Shown piece by piece: positions 1 to 9,495 of a stretch of DNA of 64,000 bases. The notes beneath the pieces are model-generated. The model had not been told where the DNA came from, ran no database searches, and was given only the letters and a program-made list of their open reading frames with translations. Position numbers and translations under genes: made by a program. This DNA is from Flavobacterium sp. JAS (GTDB lineage Bacteria; Bacteroidota; Bacteroidia; Flavobacteriales; Flavobacteriaceae), in contig NZ_JAJMOX010000015.1 in the NCBI RefSeq assembly GCF_020991455.1, positions 1-64,000 of the forward strand, in the 5' to 3' direction. Numbering within the stretch: the first letter of the stretch is position 1; each line of letters starts with the position of its first letter.

Positions 1-1440
1 GGCTACCGGAGCCTGACTTTGAGCATTATTTAGCCCTGCAGTATCGCTACATTGTATCGTTACATCAAGCGCAGCTGGAGCAGTTGTCCAGGCTGGGGCA
101 GTAGTATCTTCGATAGTAATTACCTGAGTAAAAGTGGTACTGGCGTTAAGGCAAATATCTTTAGCTACCCAAGTATTGGTATAAGTTCCTGAATTTACAC
201 AAGAACCGGCAACAAAAGCACCGCTTGTTTTAGTGTAGGTTACTGTTCCGTTGCAATTATCAGTTGCTACAGGAGCCTGACTTTGTGCAGTTGCCAATCC
301 AGCTGTATTACTGCATTGTAATGTTACATTTAGCGCAGTTGCAGCAGTAGTCCATGATGGCGGGGTAGTATCTTCAATAGTAATTACCTGAGTAAAGGTG
401 GTGCTTGTGTTCAAACACACATCTTTAGCTTTCCAGGTATTGGTGTAAGTTCCTGAATTTGCACAAGAACCGGCAACAAAGCTACCACTGGTTTTAGTAT
501 AGGTTACTGTTCCGTTGCAATTATCTGTTGCTACGGGAGCCTGACTTTGTGCAGTTGCTAATCCAGCGGCATTGCTGCATTGTAGTGTTACATTTAGATC
601 AGTTGCCGCAGTAGTCCATGCTGGTGGAGTAGTATCTTCGATAGTGATTACTTGCGTAAAGGTAGTGCTGGTGTTCAAACACAAGTCTTTAGCTTTCCAG
701 GTATTGGTGTAAGTTCCTGAATTTACACAAGAACCTGCAACAAAACTACCACTGGTTTTAGTATAGGTTACTGTTCCGTTGCAATTATCCGTTGCCACAG
801 GAGCCTGACTTTGTGCAGTTGCTAGTCCTGCTGTATCGCTACATTCTAGCGTTACATTTAAGGTAGTCGCTGCAGTAGTCCATGCTGGTGGAGTAGTATC
901 TTCTATAGTAATTACCTGAGTAAAAGTGGTACTGGCGTTAAGGCAAACATCTTTAGCTATCCAAGTGTTGGTGTAAGTTCCTGAATTTATACAAGAACCT
1001 GCAACAAAACTACCACTGATTTTACTATAGGTTACCGTTCCGTTGCAATTATCTGTTGCTACAGGAGCCTGACTTTGTGCAGTTGCCAATCCGGCTGTAT
1101 CGCTACATTGTAGTGTTACGTTTAATGCAGTTGGTGCAGTAGTCCATGCTGGCGGGGTAGTGTCTTCAATAGTAATTATTTGGGTAAAAGTTGTGCTGGT
1201 GTTTAAACATAGATCTTTAGCTTCCCAGGTATTGGTATAAGTTCCTGAATTAGCACAAGAACCGGCAACAAAACCACCGCTTATTTTATTATAAGATACT
1301 GCAGAGCAAGCATCTGTTGCTACAGGAGCCTGACTTTGTGCAGCTGCCAATCCGGCTGTATTGCTGCATTGTAATGTTACATTTAATGCGGTTGGTGCAG
1401 TAGTCCATGCTGGAGCGGTAGTGTCTACAACATTTATGGT
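1..1440 (-). repeat. Tandem 264-bp (88-residue) coding repeats within the adhesin
   Basis: The same anchor (tccatgctgg or a close variant) recurs at 87, 351, 615, 879, 1143 and 1404. The spacing is 264 bp four times and 261 bp once. Units differ mostly by scattered single-base changes. The array continues past the left edge. Such near-identical units are prone to copy-number change by recombination and to assembly collapse. Confidence 0.95.
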
Positions 1441-2673
1441 TTGACTTACAGGAAGAGATGCGTTATCACAAGCGTCTTTTGCTGTCCAAGTTCTTGTTAT
1501 AGAATAAGTGCCCGCACATGCCCCTGGTGTATTAACATCAACATAAGTTAATGAAGATACAGTGCCACTATTGTCTGTAGCTGTTGCTACAGCAAATATT
1601 GGAGTATCAGGACAATTAATTGTTGAAGGAGCCGGTAAAGGGTCGACGACAGGATTAGTTAAATCACCACTTGTTATGGTTACTGAAAGCTGTTTTGTAC
1701 AGTTATTACTATCAGTAACGGTAACAGTGTAGGTTCCTGGTCCCACACCTGGTAAATCTTTCGTAACAGCGCCGGTATTCCACAAATAAGTGTAATTAGG
1801 AGTTCCGCCGGTTGGTGTCAGTGTTATAGTAGTTGTACCTCCGCTGCAACCAACATTTGGATGAGTTTCACTTAACATTAGTTCATCAGGCTCAATTATC
1901 GGTACGATATATGAATTTGAAATGTTTTGAGAATCCGTAACTGTTAGCTTAGCAGTATTGTTCGAAGTTGTATACGTGAAGGTAGGATTTGGCGATGTGG
2001 AGTCTGGTGCTCCGCCATCGTTTCTAAAATCCCAAGCAAAGGTATATGGAGTTAATCCTCCATTTGTTGTTGAAGTAAACGCAACTGTTGTATTTGTTCC
2101 CACTTTACACGCTTTGTATGTAAATTGAACAGCCAAAGGTTTAGAAATAACAAATGAATTTGTAAAATCACATTGAGAGTTGGAGTAGCTGCCACAATTG
2201 TAATTCGACCCGGGATCATTGTTAGGGCTCGTTTTCCAGGCGATTATAGAATTAGAAAGAACTAATTCATCTCCACAAGTCCAATTAAAAGGACCATATA
2301 TTAACTTTTTGTTACTTCCGGGAACAATAGTTCCCAAAAGAACATTTAAAAATGTTGGTACTCCATTTATAATTAAATCTGTATTTAATCTTGCAAAGTG
2401 AATACTGGAATTTGAATTTGAAGAATAGTTAAGATAAATGTATACTTGCTGTACTTGTCCAATAGTACAGGTCGTATTAGTTATAGGGTCTCCATTTGCA
2501 GCAGAAAGACTCAAATATACATCCGTTAAGGTGTAGTTGTTCGATGTACAAGCATATCCACAGGTTCTTAAATCTACTTGTGAATATGAAAAATTGATAT
2601 TAAATATTAGAACCAACGTTATAAAAACGCTTTTAATATTAATATTTTTAAAAAAAGAAGTAATGTTTTTCAT
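1..2673 (-). CDS. Large secreted multidomain adhesin (PKD, SprB repeat, HYR-like tandem repeats), 5' part only
   Basis: An open minus-strand frame runs from an ATG at 2673-2671 to the window edge (about 890 residues) without a stop, so the C-terminus is missing. It begins with a signal peptide ending in NFSYSQ. A Cys-rich N-terminal region follows, then a PKD-like domain (around residues 175-250, with TPYTFAWDF), a SprB-type repeat (around 285-345, with TPNYTYLWNTG and GTYTVTVTD), and finally HYR/Ig-like units of 88 residues, each with a WTTAP start, QCSN and an ATDAC or ATDNC segment. This architecture is typical of Bacteroidota gliding or surface adhesins secreted by the type IX system. Their C-terminal sorting domain would lie outside the window, so T9SS secretion is inferred. 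The exact ligand cannot be told. Confidence 0.85.
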   Translation of the reverse strand, partial: MKNITSFFKNINIKSVFITLVLIFNINFSYSQVDLRTCGYACTSNNYTLTDVYLSLSAANGDPITNTTCTIGQVQQVYIYLNYSSNSNSSIHFARLNTDLIINGVPTFLNVLLGTIVPGSNKKLIYGPFNWTCGDELVLSNSIIAWKTSPNNDPGSNYNCGSYSNSQCDFTNSFVISKPLAVQFTYKACKVGTNTTVAFTSTTNGGLTPYTFAWDFRNDGGAPDSTSPNPTFTYTTSNNTAKLTVTDSQNISNSYIVPIIEPDELMLSETHPNVGCSGGTTTITLTPTGGTPNYTYLWNTGAVTKDLPGVGPGTYTVTVTDSNNCTKQLSVTITSGDLTNPVVDPLPAPSTINCPDTPIFAVATATDNSGTVSSLTYVDVNTPGACAGTYSITRTWTAKDACDNASLPVSQTINVVDTTAPAWTTAPTALNVTLQCSNTAGLAAAQSQAPVATDACSAVSYNKISGGFVAGSCANSGTYTNTWEAKDLCLNTSTTFTQIITIEDTTPPAWTTAPTALNVTLQCSDTAGLATAQSQAPVATDNCNGTVTYSKISGSFVAGSCINSGTYTNTWIAKDVCLNASTTFTQVITIEDTTPPAWTTAATTLNVTLECSDTAGLATAQSQAPVATDNCNGTVTYTKTSGSFVAGSCVNSGTYTNTWKAKDLCLNTSTTFTQVITIEDTTPPAWTTAATDLNVTLQCSNAAGLATAQSQAPVATDNCNGTVTYTKTSGSFVAGSCANSGTYTNTWKAKDVCLNTSTTFTQVITIEDTTPPSWTTAATALNVTLQCSNTAGLATAQSQAPVATDNCNGTVTYTKTSGAFVAGSCVNSGTYTNTWVAKDICLNASTTFTQVITIEDTTAPAWTTAPAALDVTIQCSDTAGLNNAQSQAPVA

Positions 2674-3530
2674 AATCTCTATTTTTTAAACTTTAGTACT
2701 ATTATTATGAGAATTTTATATTTTTTTTAATCAGTTTTTGTTTGACTAAAAAGTATCGGGCGAAAATGACCTGAAATCAATATTGTTGTTATCTTAAAAA
2801 ATTAACATATTAATTACGATATCAAAATTATATCCTTTAGTTAGATTTGATTTCTTTTCTCTTTGAATTACTTAAAAACTCGTTGAATTGAAGTTTTTTT
2901 CAAATAGAATGGGCTAAAAAATCTCATATTTCAAAAATTTGATTTTTTTTGGAAGGAAAGTGTTTTGAGAAATAAATACATTGAAACGATTTAGTTTATT
3001 GATAATCAGATAATTAAGTGCTTATTTTAAAATATCGACAAAGAGCAAATATCATAGATTAAATACAATTTAAAGAATTGAGAGTAGAATTTTACGTACC
3101 AAAAATTCGCTTAATTTCACTTTAATTAAGGAGAATTTTAATGATTTTGAAGATAAAAGATGTTTGATTTTTGTTTTATTGGACAATTTACAAACCTCTT
3201 TTTGTAAAATTTCAGAAGATTTATGAAGTAGGGTTTTTTGCGAAATACTCAATTGAGGTTTTAATTTGAAGCAAAAAGAAAACTATTCTTTAAAATCCCT
3301 CATTATAATTTAGTAGGAAAGAAGTTTTTCTATTTAAAAAATATTCTATTGAACCATTAAGAGATTAAGAAAAATGAAGCCTTGCTTTTTAATCTTTTAA
3401 TAGTGAGAAAGTAAAAAATAAATGCTAAAAAAAAATCTGCTCACCTGAGCGATAGCGAACAGGTCAAGCAAATTTTTATAAAATGAATATTAAAAGTCAA
3501 AGAGATGCAGAATAGGGCATCATAAGAATT
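2674..3530. other. AT-rich intergenic region, 857 bp, no convincing gene
   Basis: The stretch is very AT-rich with many A/T runs. The only open frame (3070-3252, minus, 60 codons) is Lys/Leu/Ser-rich low-complexity sequence without a recognisable promoter or family, and I do not call it. The left part must hold the promoter of the adhesin. The right end holds the terminator at 3427-3477. Confidence 0.6.
3427..3477 (-). terminator. Intrinsic terminator of the amidoligase gene
   Basis: A 17-bp imperfect stem (arms 3431-3447 and 3460-3477) encloses a 12-nt loop. On the minus strand it is followed by a run of nine T. It lies 50 bp after the stop codon of the gene at 3531-5072. Confidence 0.75.
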
Positions 3531-5072
3531 TTAATTCTCGCAGAAAGCACCAATTTGTTTCAAATGTCTTTCTGTTTGGTATTTATTAAAGTTATCCCAT
3601 TTTGGAGGGAAACTTGTTTTTTGTCCGCACATAGCATCCAGACAAACATTGTTGTCTTTGTACTTATCGTGTAAAACAGCTAGAATTTTAAAGAAAAATT
3701 CATCAAGCATTACGATAGCTTCAAACTCTGATTTTAGTGTGTCATAATTAGAATCTGCCGGATTTAGTATTTGTAATAAATCTAAAACTTCTTTCTTTTC
3801 CTCTTCATTAATTTCAGTTAAATAACCCATTTTTAAGGTTTTAAAAACCAAATTATTCCAAGCCACGCTGTCATGTCCCCATTGAACATCAGGTAAATTT
3901 AAAGAATGCTCGCAAATTAAAATGATAGAAAAAAGTACATCATTTAAGTATTCTGCCGGAAACTCATCAAAACTTCTGAATTCAAAACCACTTTGGTACA
4001 TTTTTTCCTGATTGAAATCAAGACCCAATTCCGAAAGCATTTCATATTCCATGTCAGCTTCAATCTGATCTCGCCACCAAATGTTTTCTTCTTTTTCAAA
4101 CTTTAGTAACTTTCTAAAATCATCAACTTTATAAGTCAAAATTTTACCTTTTGGCATTGCAGTATTGTATGTTCCCACGCCTATGTAACGAGACATAGCA
4201 TTTCTCATAGAGCCCAGAGTAAACTTTTTGTCTAAACTGTATTTATCACTTATCACTCCCATAATATCCGGGCTTCCAAGAGTTGCGATAAAGAAAGGTT
4301 CAAACCATTGCAGCAAATAAATCGCATTGCTATGTGTTTTATTAAACTCATTATAATCGATAATCCTGCTGTCTTCAGTCAATGACGGTAAAGTAATATG
4401 AAAATGGTACGTTCCGTTATTAAACAAAACAAGATTTTCCTGATTGGTCATGAACATATTCAGACCATTATTATAATCCGGAAAACTTAATTTTCCGTCT
4501 AAAACAGCCGATTCATTGATTTTATCCAGGAACAATTTTTTAGTAGCTTTCAGTTCTTTGCAAGAATCGACTATTGTTCTGTTTTCAAAATATTTAGTTA
4601 CAAATTCGATAGAATCACCATCAAAATGTACAGAACCCATTGTTTTGTTTCTTTGGGTAATCATACTTTGAATATTGTACGGTTGATCTTCAAGGAAAAG
4701 TTCCATAATAGATTTTCCAAGATAATCAGGATTTTCAATAGGTTGTGCCGTTACTTCGCCAGTTTCGGTATCAATTAATGGTTTAACGGGTGATAGTGTT
4801 TTGTGCTGATAGTTTATATCTAGTTTTTCAAGCGAATGACTGTTCATCATTCGGCTCACAGTGTAGTTTTCGTTAATGCCAAAAGCTTTTTTCAAAACAG
4901 AGGTTAAACTCTCTGGTTTGTAGCATTTTCTATAGTCAATGCTATATTTTTCAAAGCCAATTTTTTCTTGTATAAACTCACCAGAGACTATTAGGGATTC
5001 TTCAAATTGCATGTAGGTTTCGTTTTCTAATCCTATTCCCCAATAATATTTTTGTGTCTGATTGTCTTTCAT
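3531..5072 (-). CDS. GCS-like carboxylate-amine ligase (amidoligase)
   Basis: This 513-residue cytoplasmic protein has the motif pattern of the glutamate-cysteine-ligase superfamily of ATP-dependent carboxylate-amine ligases. It starts with WGIGLENETY (11-20, with metal-binding-type E16 and E18), then NGTYHFHITLPS (219-230), H247, QWFEPFFIATLGSPD (255-269), R290 and GFEFRSF (362-368). Enzymes of this fold activate a carboxylate as acyl phosphate and join it to an amine. Bacterial relatives outside glutathione synthesis are mostly uncharacterised. The upstream gene on the same strand encodes a cysteine amidase. A classical glutathione gshA is unlikely because no gshB is nearby and the sequence is not the usual bacterial type. 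The substrate is unknown. Confidence 0.6.
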   Translation of the reverse strand: MKDNQTQKYYWGIGLENETYMQFEESLIVSGEFIQEKIGFEKYSIDYRKCYKPESLTSVLKKAFGINENYTVSRMMNSHSLEKLDINYQHKTLSPVKPLIDTETGEVTAQPIENPDYLGKSIMELFLEDQPYNIQSMITQRNKTMGSVHFDGDSIEFVTKYFENRTIVDSCKELKATKKLFLDKINESAVLDGKLSFPDYNNGLNMFMTNQENLVLFNNGTYHFHITLPSLTEDSRIIDYNEFNKTHSNAIYLLQWFEPFFIATLGSPDIMGVISDKYSLDKKFTLGSMRNAMSRYIGVGTYNTAMPKGKILTYKVDDFRKLLKFEKEENIWWRDQIEADMEYEMLSELGLDFNQEKMYQSGFEFRSFDEFPAEYLNDVLFSIILICEHSLNLPDVQWGHDSVAWNNLVFKTLKMGYLTEINEEEKKEVLDLLQILNPADSNYDTLKSEFEAIVMLDEFFFKILAVLHDKYKDNNVCLDAMCGQKTSFPPKWDNFNKYQTERHLKQIGAFCEN

Positions 5073-5416
5073 TTATACTAATTGTCTTTTTTATGGTTAA
5101 TTTAATTTTTTGAAATCATTGTTTTTGCTCGGAAACACGAAACTAATTTGTTAACAATCAGGGGCAAGAAATCTTTTAACGGATAAAGCATAATTGGTTG
5201 CATCCATTAAAAAAGTCTTGATTTACTTTTAAAATTGTATGAATTTATATTAGTTTCAGAAATTTTGCACTTGTATCGACTGAATGATTGATAAACCAGT
5301 AGAATTTTATAAGTAGGTTATAAAATTACTATTGATTGTAATTACTTTTATATCAATAATTTAAGAAGATGAATAGCCGAATGACAACTTTTACTATTCC
5401 TGTTTTTTCCAAGTTG

Positions 5417-5448
5417 CAAAAGTATGTTTTTATTATGTCATTTACAAA
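5417..5448 (-). promoter_or_regulatory. Possible Bacteroidota-type promoter for the amidoligase gene
   Basis: Read on the minus strand, TTTG (5448-5445) is separated by 20 nt from TACTTTTG (5424-5417), close to the TTTG-N19-TAnnTTTG consensus. It would give a leader of about 340 nt, so the gene may be transcribed separately from the upstream amidase gene. The rest of the 441-bp gap 5073-5513 shows nothing else I can name. Confidence 0.4.
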
Positions 5449-5513
5449 TGCTTAATGCATTGAAAATCAATAAAGTTTTTAAGGGTTTAAACAATTTTAG
5501 GAATTGTTTTTAT

Positions 5514-6251
5514 TTATTCATGGTAATAGAAGACGTGAGAGGAATATAACTCATCATTCCACCAGTCTTTTCTAACTTCTGAAAAGTAATTATAATTCAA
5601 TTTTCCTGCTTGCGATTGTAGCGGATATACTACTTCGTCATTTTCGCGATACGCTTTATGCAAATCCGTTTCAGGAACGACAGGAACAATATGTCCGGAA
5701 AGTCCTTTTTCTCTTCTTTTGGCACAAATGATTCCAATTCCGCCATCAGCGTTTACTTTATTCTGAATTTCATCAACAGTAAACATTCTTTTCCATCCAA
5801 AACTGGCTCCCCATTCTAAAAACCAATCGTGTATAGCGCTGGAGTAAATGCGATCAACAGTTTGCTCAAAAACAGGTTCAACTTCTTCGCCCTTCAATAC
5901 TTTTTCAAGAGATTCATCTGTCCACCAAACCGTTGGTAAATATACTTTAGAGAAATAGCAGTAATCATAAGAATAGACATTGCAATACGTATCTTCAACC
6001 GTTCTTTGATATCGAAGACTCGTTTCAACATCTAATTTTGCAATAAGTTTGTGAATACTTTCTTTTTTACTGGCAGTATCGGTCAAATCTCTAAACGGAA
6101 TACTGGAATCCATAAGAGGTTTTTCCTTCATTTCTATAGAATTTAACTGCGATTCCTGATCAGGTAATAAATCGACTTTCTTTATTTGGTTATTCGGTAT
6201 TGGATTATCACTCAAAGGTAATGATGCTACTGATATGGTATGTTTCTCCAT
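5514..6251 (-). CDS. CHAP/NlpC-like cysteine amidase or peptidase
   Basis: The protein has 245 residues and no clear signal peptide. The first 60 residues are polar and probably disordered. The core contains TYCNVYSYDYC (88-98), matching the TxCNxxxxD active-site segment of papain-like amidases with C90 as the likely nucleophile. It is followed by YLPTVWWT (104-111), GHIVPVVPE (186-194) with H187 as the likely base, and QSQAGKLN (212-219), which often carries the third polar residue. This order fits a CHAP/NlpC-type peptidoglycan or isopeptide amidase. The pairing with the ligase downstream suggests both act on the same amide bond. The lack of an export signal argues against simple cell-wall hydrolysis unless it is exported by another route. 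The family assignment is by motif only. Confidence 0.55.
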   Translation of the reverse strand: MEKHTISVASLPLSDNPIPNNQIKKVDLLPDQESQLNSIEMKEKPLMDSSIPFRDLTDTASKKESIHKLIAKLDVETSLRYQRTVEDTYCNVYSYDYCYFSKVYLPTVWWTDESLEKVLKGEEVEPVFEQTVDRIYSSAIHDWFLEWGASFGWKRMFTVDEIQNKVNADGGIGIICAKRREKGLSGHIVPVVPETDLHKAYRENDEVVYPLQSQAGKLNYNYFSEVRKDWWNDELYSSHVFYYHE

Positions 6252-6481
6252 CTTGACTGCTTAAAATTTATTGGCTTACTGCTATAAAAAAACGCTATTT
6301 ACATAACGTTATTTTGTCAACCAAAAGTGTAAATATATTTTAAACTTTTTAAACAGCTCCATAAAAAGGTAAATTTTAGAAAACATTTATAATTAAATTT
6401 GTTGGTTTATTCCGAAGTTTTGACACAATTGAATCTAATCAAAAGTTTTTTAAGAACGTTTTTCTTCTTTTTTTGTGTTAG

Positions 6482-6509
6482 TTTGAAGATAGAGTTTTCG
6501 TTATCTTTG
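6482..6509 (+). promoter_or_regulatory. Promoter of the MFS transporter gene
   Basis: TTTG at 6482-6485, a 16-nt spacer and TATCTTTG at 6502-6509 match the Bacteroidota sigma-A consensus. The ATG follows 18 nt after the -7 box. Confidence 0.65.
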
Positions 6510-6527
6510 CGCTTCTAAAATTACCTC

Positions 6528-7727
6528 ATGAATCCCTCTGTCAAAGCCATTCATCCAATCTATAATCTTCAATTTGGATTAGTCTGTTTAAGTTCGTTGC
6601 TTTTTTCTGCCAGTTTTAATATGTTAATTCCAGAACTTCCTGAATATTTGAGTAAGATGGGCGGGGCAGAGTATAAAGGATTGATTGTTGCACTTTTTAC
6701 CTTAACAGCTGGGATTTCAAGGCCTTTTAGCGGTCGTTTGACGGACACTTTAGGAAGAGTTCCCGTTATGGCGGTAGGATCAATTGTTTGTTTTGTTTGT
6801 GGTATTCTTTATCCTGTTTTAGGAACAGTTTCCGGGTTTTTATTCTTGCGATTGATTCATGGATTTTCTACAGGATTTAAACCTACAGCAACGGCAGCTT
6901 ACGTGGCAGATATTGTTCCAAGAGAACGTTGGGGAGAAGCTTTGGGCTTGCACGGACTTTGCTTTTCTATAGGAATGGCTTTGGGACCTGCCATTGGAAG
7001 TACGATCAAAATATATTCTTCTATGAACATGCTTTTTTATGCATCTTCGGTTTTTGCTCTTATGTCTATTGTAATTTTAATGAATATGAAGGAAACTTTA
7101 AAATACAAACAGCGTTTTAGTCTGCGTATTTTAAAGATTTCAAGAAAAGATATTATTGCTATAGAAGTTTTACCAGCTGCGATTGTAACGTTTCTGTCTT
7201 ATATGGCTTATGGCGTGATTTTGACCTTAATTCCAGATTGGAGTCAGTATTTAGGCATTACCAATAAAGGTTTGTTTTTTATGGTTTTTACAATTACTTC
7301 GGTAATGATTCGTTTTGGAGCCGGAAAAGCCTCTGACAAATATGGTCGTTTGCATATAATCGCAATTGGATTATTCTTTTTGATTATATCGCTAATTATT
7401 GTTGGATTCTCTACCTCAATTAGCGGACTTTTAGTAGGTGCAGCGCTTTATGGAGTTTCTACCGGAATTGTTTCGCCAGCTTTAAATGCATGGACGGTTG
7501 ATATGAGTTTCGCTGATCATCGCGGTAAAGCCATGGCAACGATGTACATTGCACTTGAAGCCGGAATTGGTCTTGGCGCACTTATAGCAGGCTGGATGTA
7601 TCAGGATGTGATTGCAAAAATACCGATGCTTATGTACGCCAGTGCCGTAATGGTTTTCCTGGCCTTAGGTTATGTTGCGATGCGTTTGCGAAAAGGTGAA
7701 AAAAACGTGATTGATTCTGAGTCTTAG
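6528..7727 (+). CDS. Major facilitator superfamily transporter
   Basis: A 399-residue integral membrane protein with about twelve hydrophobic segments. The loop between TM2 and TM3 carries GRLTDTLGRVPVM (75-87), the classical MFS motif A, repeated in the second half as GKASDKYGRLHI. RERWGEALGLHG after TM4 and the Gly/Pro-rich TM5 (GMALGPAIGS) are typical of drug:H+ antiporter-type exporters of the DHA1 group. Substrate cannot be inferred. The stop lies 3 bp from the stop of the convergent dioxygenase gene, with no hairpin between them. Confidence 0.9.
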   Translation: MNPSVKAIHPIYNLQFGLVCLSSLLFSASFNMLIPELPEYLSKMGGAEYKGLIVALFTLTAGISRPFSGRLTDTLGRVPVMAVGSIVCFVCGILYPVLGTVSGFLFLRLIHGFSTGFKPTATAAYVADIVPRERWGEALGLHGLCFSIGMALGPAIGSTIKIYSSMNMLFYASSVFALMSIVILMNMKETLKYKQRFSLRILKISRKDIIAIEVLPAAIVTFLSYMAYGVILTLIPDWSQYLGITNKGLFFMVFTITSVMIRFGAGKASDKYGRLHIIAIGLFFLIISLIIVGFSTSISGLLVGAALYGVSTGIVSPALNAWTVDMSFADHRGKAMATMYIALEAGIGLGALIAGWMYQDVIAKIPMLMYASAVMVFLALGYVAMRLRKGEKNVIDSES

Positions 7728-7730
7728 ATT

Positions 7731-8657
7731 TTAGATCCATTCTCCCGCAGTATTATAATCATTTGGTAAATAGGTAAGGTATTGAACCATTCTTGGAGTT
7801 TTTCCTCTGTTTGGTGTAGCGCAATGTGGTAATGTATTGTTCCAGATTATAAAATCGCCGGTATTACCAGTAATAGCTTTTGGCTGTAATGTAGCAATAG
7901 CTTTATCTCTGGGGTTTTCATTTGACTTAAGACTATCAAGCCATTGATTAATTTGGTTATGAAATCCCGGAACGCAATGAAATGCGCCGTCGTTAACGCC
8001 ACAATCCGTGAGATAGAGTAGTCCCTGAAGTCCAAATTTTATAGGCTGTTTTAAACTGGTATCCCAATGAAGCGGACTTCCTAAAAAAATAAAATTATCA
8101 GTTTCAGGCGGGTTAAAACTTACTTTGTCAATAGTTTTGTATATTTTATCAGTGTTGTAAAGCTGTTCATAAGCTTTTTTTATTCTTGGAGAAAATCTGT
8201 TTTTATTTAAGGTTTCATGATCCGAAAAATTAAGCATTAATCCTTTTTGATCCGGATGTCTGTTGTACCACGTTTCTTTTTTGTTGGGATCCATTTTTAA
8301 ATACTCCCAAATAGCTTGTTGAGTATCTTCGCAGTCTTTTTTCGAGACAGCATTTTTTATAATAACATAACCATTTTTATCCCAAAATTGAAGATCTTCC
8401 TCTGAGAGAACATTAGCTGTAAAATCGTGGGATTCGGTATTTTCTATTTTCTTTTTATTATTAATCCAGGTTTTGAAAGTTTCAAAATCGGGTTTCTCAA
8501 AATATAGAAACTGTAGTGTATCTTCCATACCAATACCCAATTGATACAAAGCTTTTATTTCTTCATTCCAGGTTTGGGTAGTTTCCCCAGAAGAAATATT
8601 GGAAGGATACAAAGCACGGTTCCAGAGTTTTTCAAGAATAATTAGAGGTTCTCCCAT
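7731..8657 (-). CDS. Phytanoyl-CoA dioxygenase (PhyH)-family Fe(II)/2-oxoglutarate oxygenase
   Basis: The 308-residue protein contains GYVIIKNAVSKKDCE (96-110), which opens the double-stranded beta-helix, then LHWDTS (196-201) with the H197-x-D199 iron ligands, and LPHCATPNRGKTPRMVQY (276-293) with the distal iron ligand H278 and the 2-oxoglutarate-binding R289. All three ligands and the arginine are present, so it should be an active non-haem iron oxygenase. The first 85 residues form an extra N-terminal region. Substrates in this family range from fatty acyl-CoA to amino acids and osmolytes, and the neighbours do not narrow this down. Confidence 0.8.
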   Translation of the reverse strand: MGEPLIILEKLWNRALYPSNISSGETTQTWNEEIKALYQLGIGMEDTLQFLYFEKPDFETFKTWINNKKKIENTESHDFTANVLSEEDLQFWDKNGYVIIKNAVSKKDCEDTQQAIWEYLKMDPNKKETWYNRHPDQKGLMLNFSDHETLNKNRFSPRIKKAYEQLYNTDKIYKTIDKVSFNPPETDNFIFLGSPLHWDTSLKQPIKFGLQGLLYLTDCGVNDGAFHCVPGFHNQINQWLDSLKSNENPRDKAIATLQPKAITGNTGDFIIWNNTLPHCATPNRGKTPRMVQYLTYLPNDYNTAGEWI

Positions 8658-8752
8658 TTAAATAGATTTTAAGAATCAGTTAATTCAAAAATAAATCATT
8701 TACGGTTTTCTGTTTAAAGTATAAATACCTGATTTAGGATTCGAATAAAGTA

Positions 8753-9310
8753 TTAAAAATGGTTCTGCTCTTTATTATTTCTTAAAGTATAAGTCACCAG
8801 ATTTTTTACTTTTTCATGCGTATTATTGTAATTTTTATCTTCAAATTCAAAATTCATTTTCTTAAGCATTGCTACAGAATTGATATTGTCAGAGGATGGA
8901 AATGCCGTAATTATTTTTGCTTGTATTTCTTCAAACGCATATTCTATGACTTTTTTAATAGCTTCGCCCATTATTCCTTTACCTTGAAATTCACTCAGCA
9001 TTTCATAGCCAATTTCAACAATTTCATTTTCAAGATCAAAATTCCACAAACAAATAGAACCAATCAGATCATTGCTTTCTTTTAGGTTTATGACCCAATA
9101 AATGCATTCATTTTGTTCCCTTAAATTTTGCATTTTGATGATGTAATCTTGTGCTTTTTGTAAAGTTGATGAATTATCTCTTCCAACAAATGCGTTTACA
9201 ATTTCATCAGAATGTAGTTTATGGATCAAATTGGCATCAGTATTTTCAATGTTTCGCAATATTAACCGATCTGTTTGGAGTTGTGGGAAATTTTTAAAAT
9301 CTAATACCAT
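8753..9310 (-). CDS. GNAT acetyltransferase, RimJ/RimL-like
   Basis: The 185-residue protein starts with the family's usual LQTDRLILR (residues 10-18) and carries motif A as VEIGYEMLSEFQGKGIMGEA, in which Q/GKGIMG is the acetyl-CoA pyrophosphate loop. It ends with NINSVAMLKKMNFEFE, the usual GNAT closing strand and helix. Such enzymes acetylate ribosomal-protein N-termini, antibiotics or small amines. No acceptor can be assigned. It is a single gene on the minus strand, 95 bp upstream of the dioxygenase. Confidence 0.85.
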   Translation of the reverse strand: MVLDFKNFPQLQTDRLILRNIENTDANLIHKLHSDEIVNAFVGRDNSSTLQKAQDYIIKMQNLREQNECIYWVINLKESNDLIGSICLWNFDLENEIVEIGYEMLSEFQGKGIMGEAIKKVIEYAFEEIQAKIITAFPSSDNINSVAMLKKMNFEFEDKNYNNTHEKVKNLVTYTLRNNKEQNHF

Positions 9311-9495
9311 TCTTTAAATTTATTTGCATTACAATTATTCGACTAAAAAACTCAATCATTCGATTTGTTTTAGGATAGGAAAATTAAATAATAAATAACA
9401 GATACTTGCCATATTTCATAATATAATAAACCTAAAAAGAATTATTGACAGAATTTAACTTATTTTTCATTGAAAATCAGTTTGTTAGTATTGAT

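Noticed and set aside
3070..3252. 60-codon open frame on the minus strand in the AT-rich gap
   Set aside because: Low-complexity Lys/Leu/Ser composition, no promoter and no recognisable family.
3531..5072. Assignment of the ligase as glutathione gshA
   Set aside because: No gshB nearby, and the motif layout and length fit the general amidoligase superfamily rather than canonical bacterial gshA.
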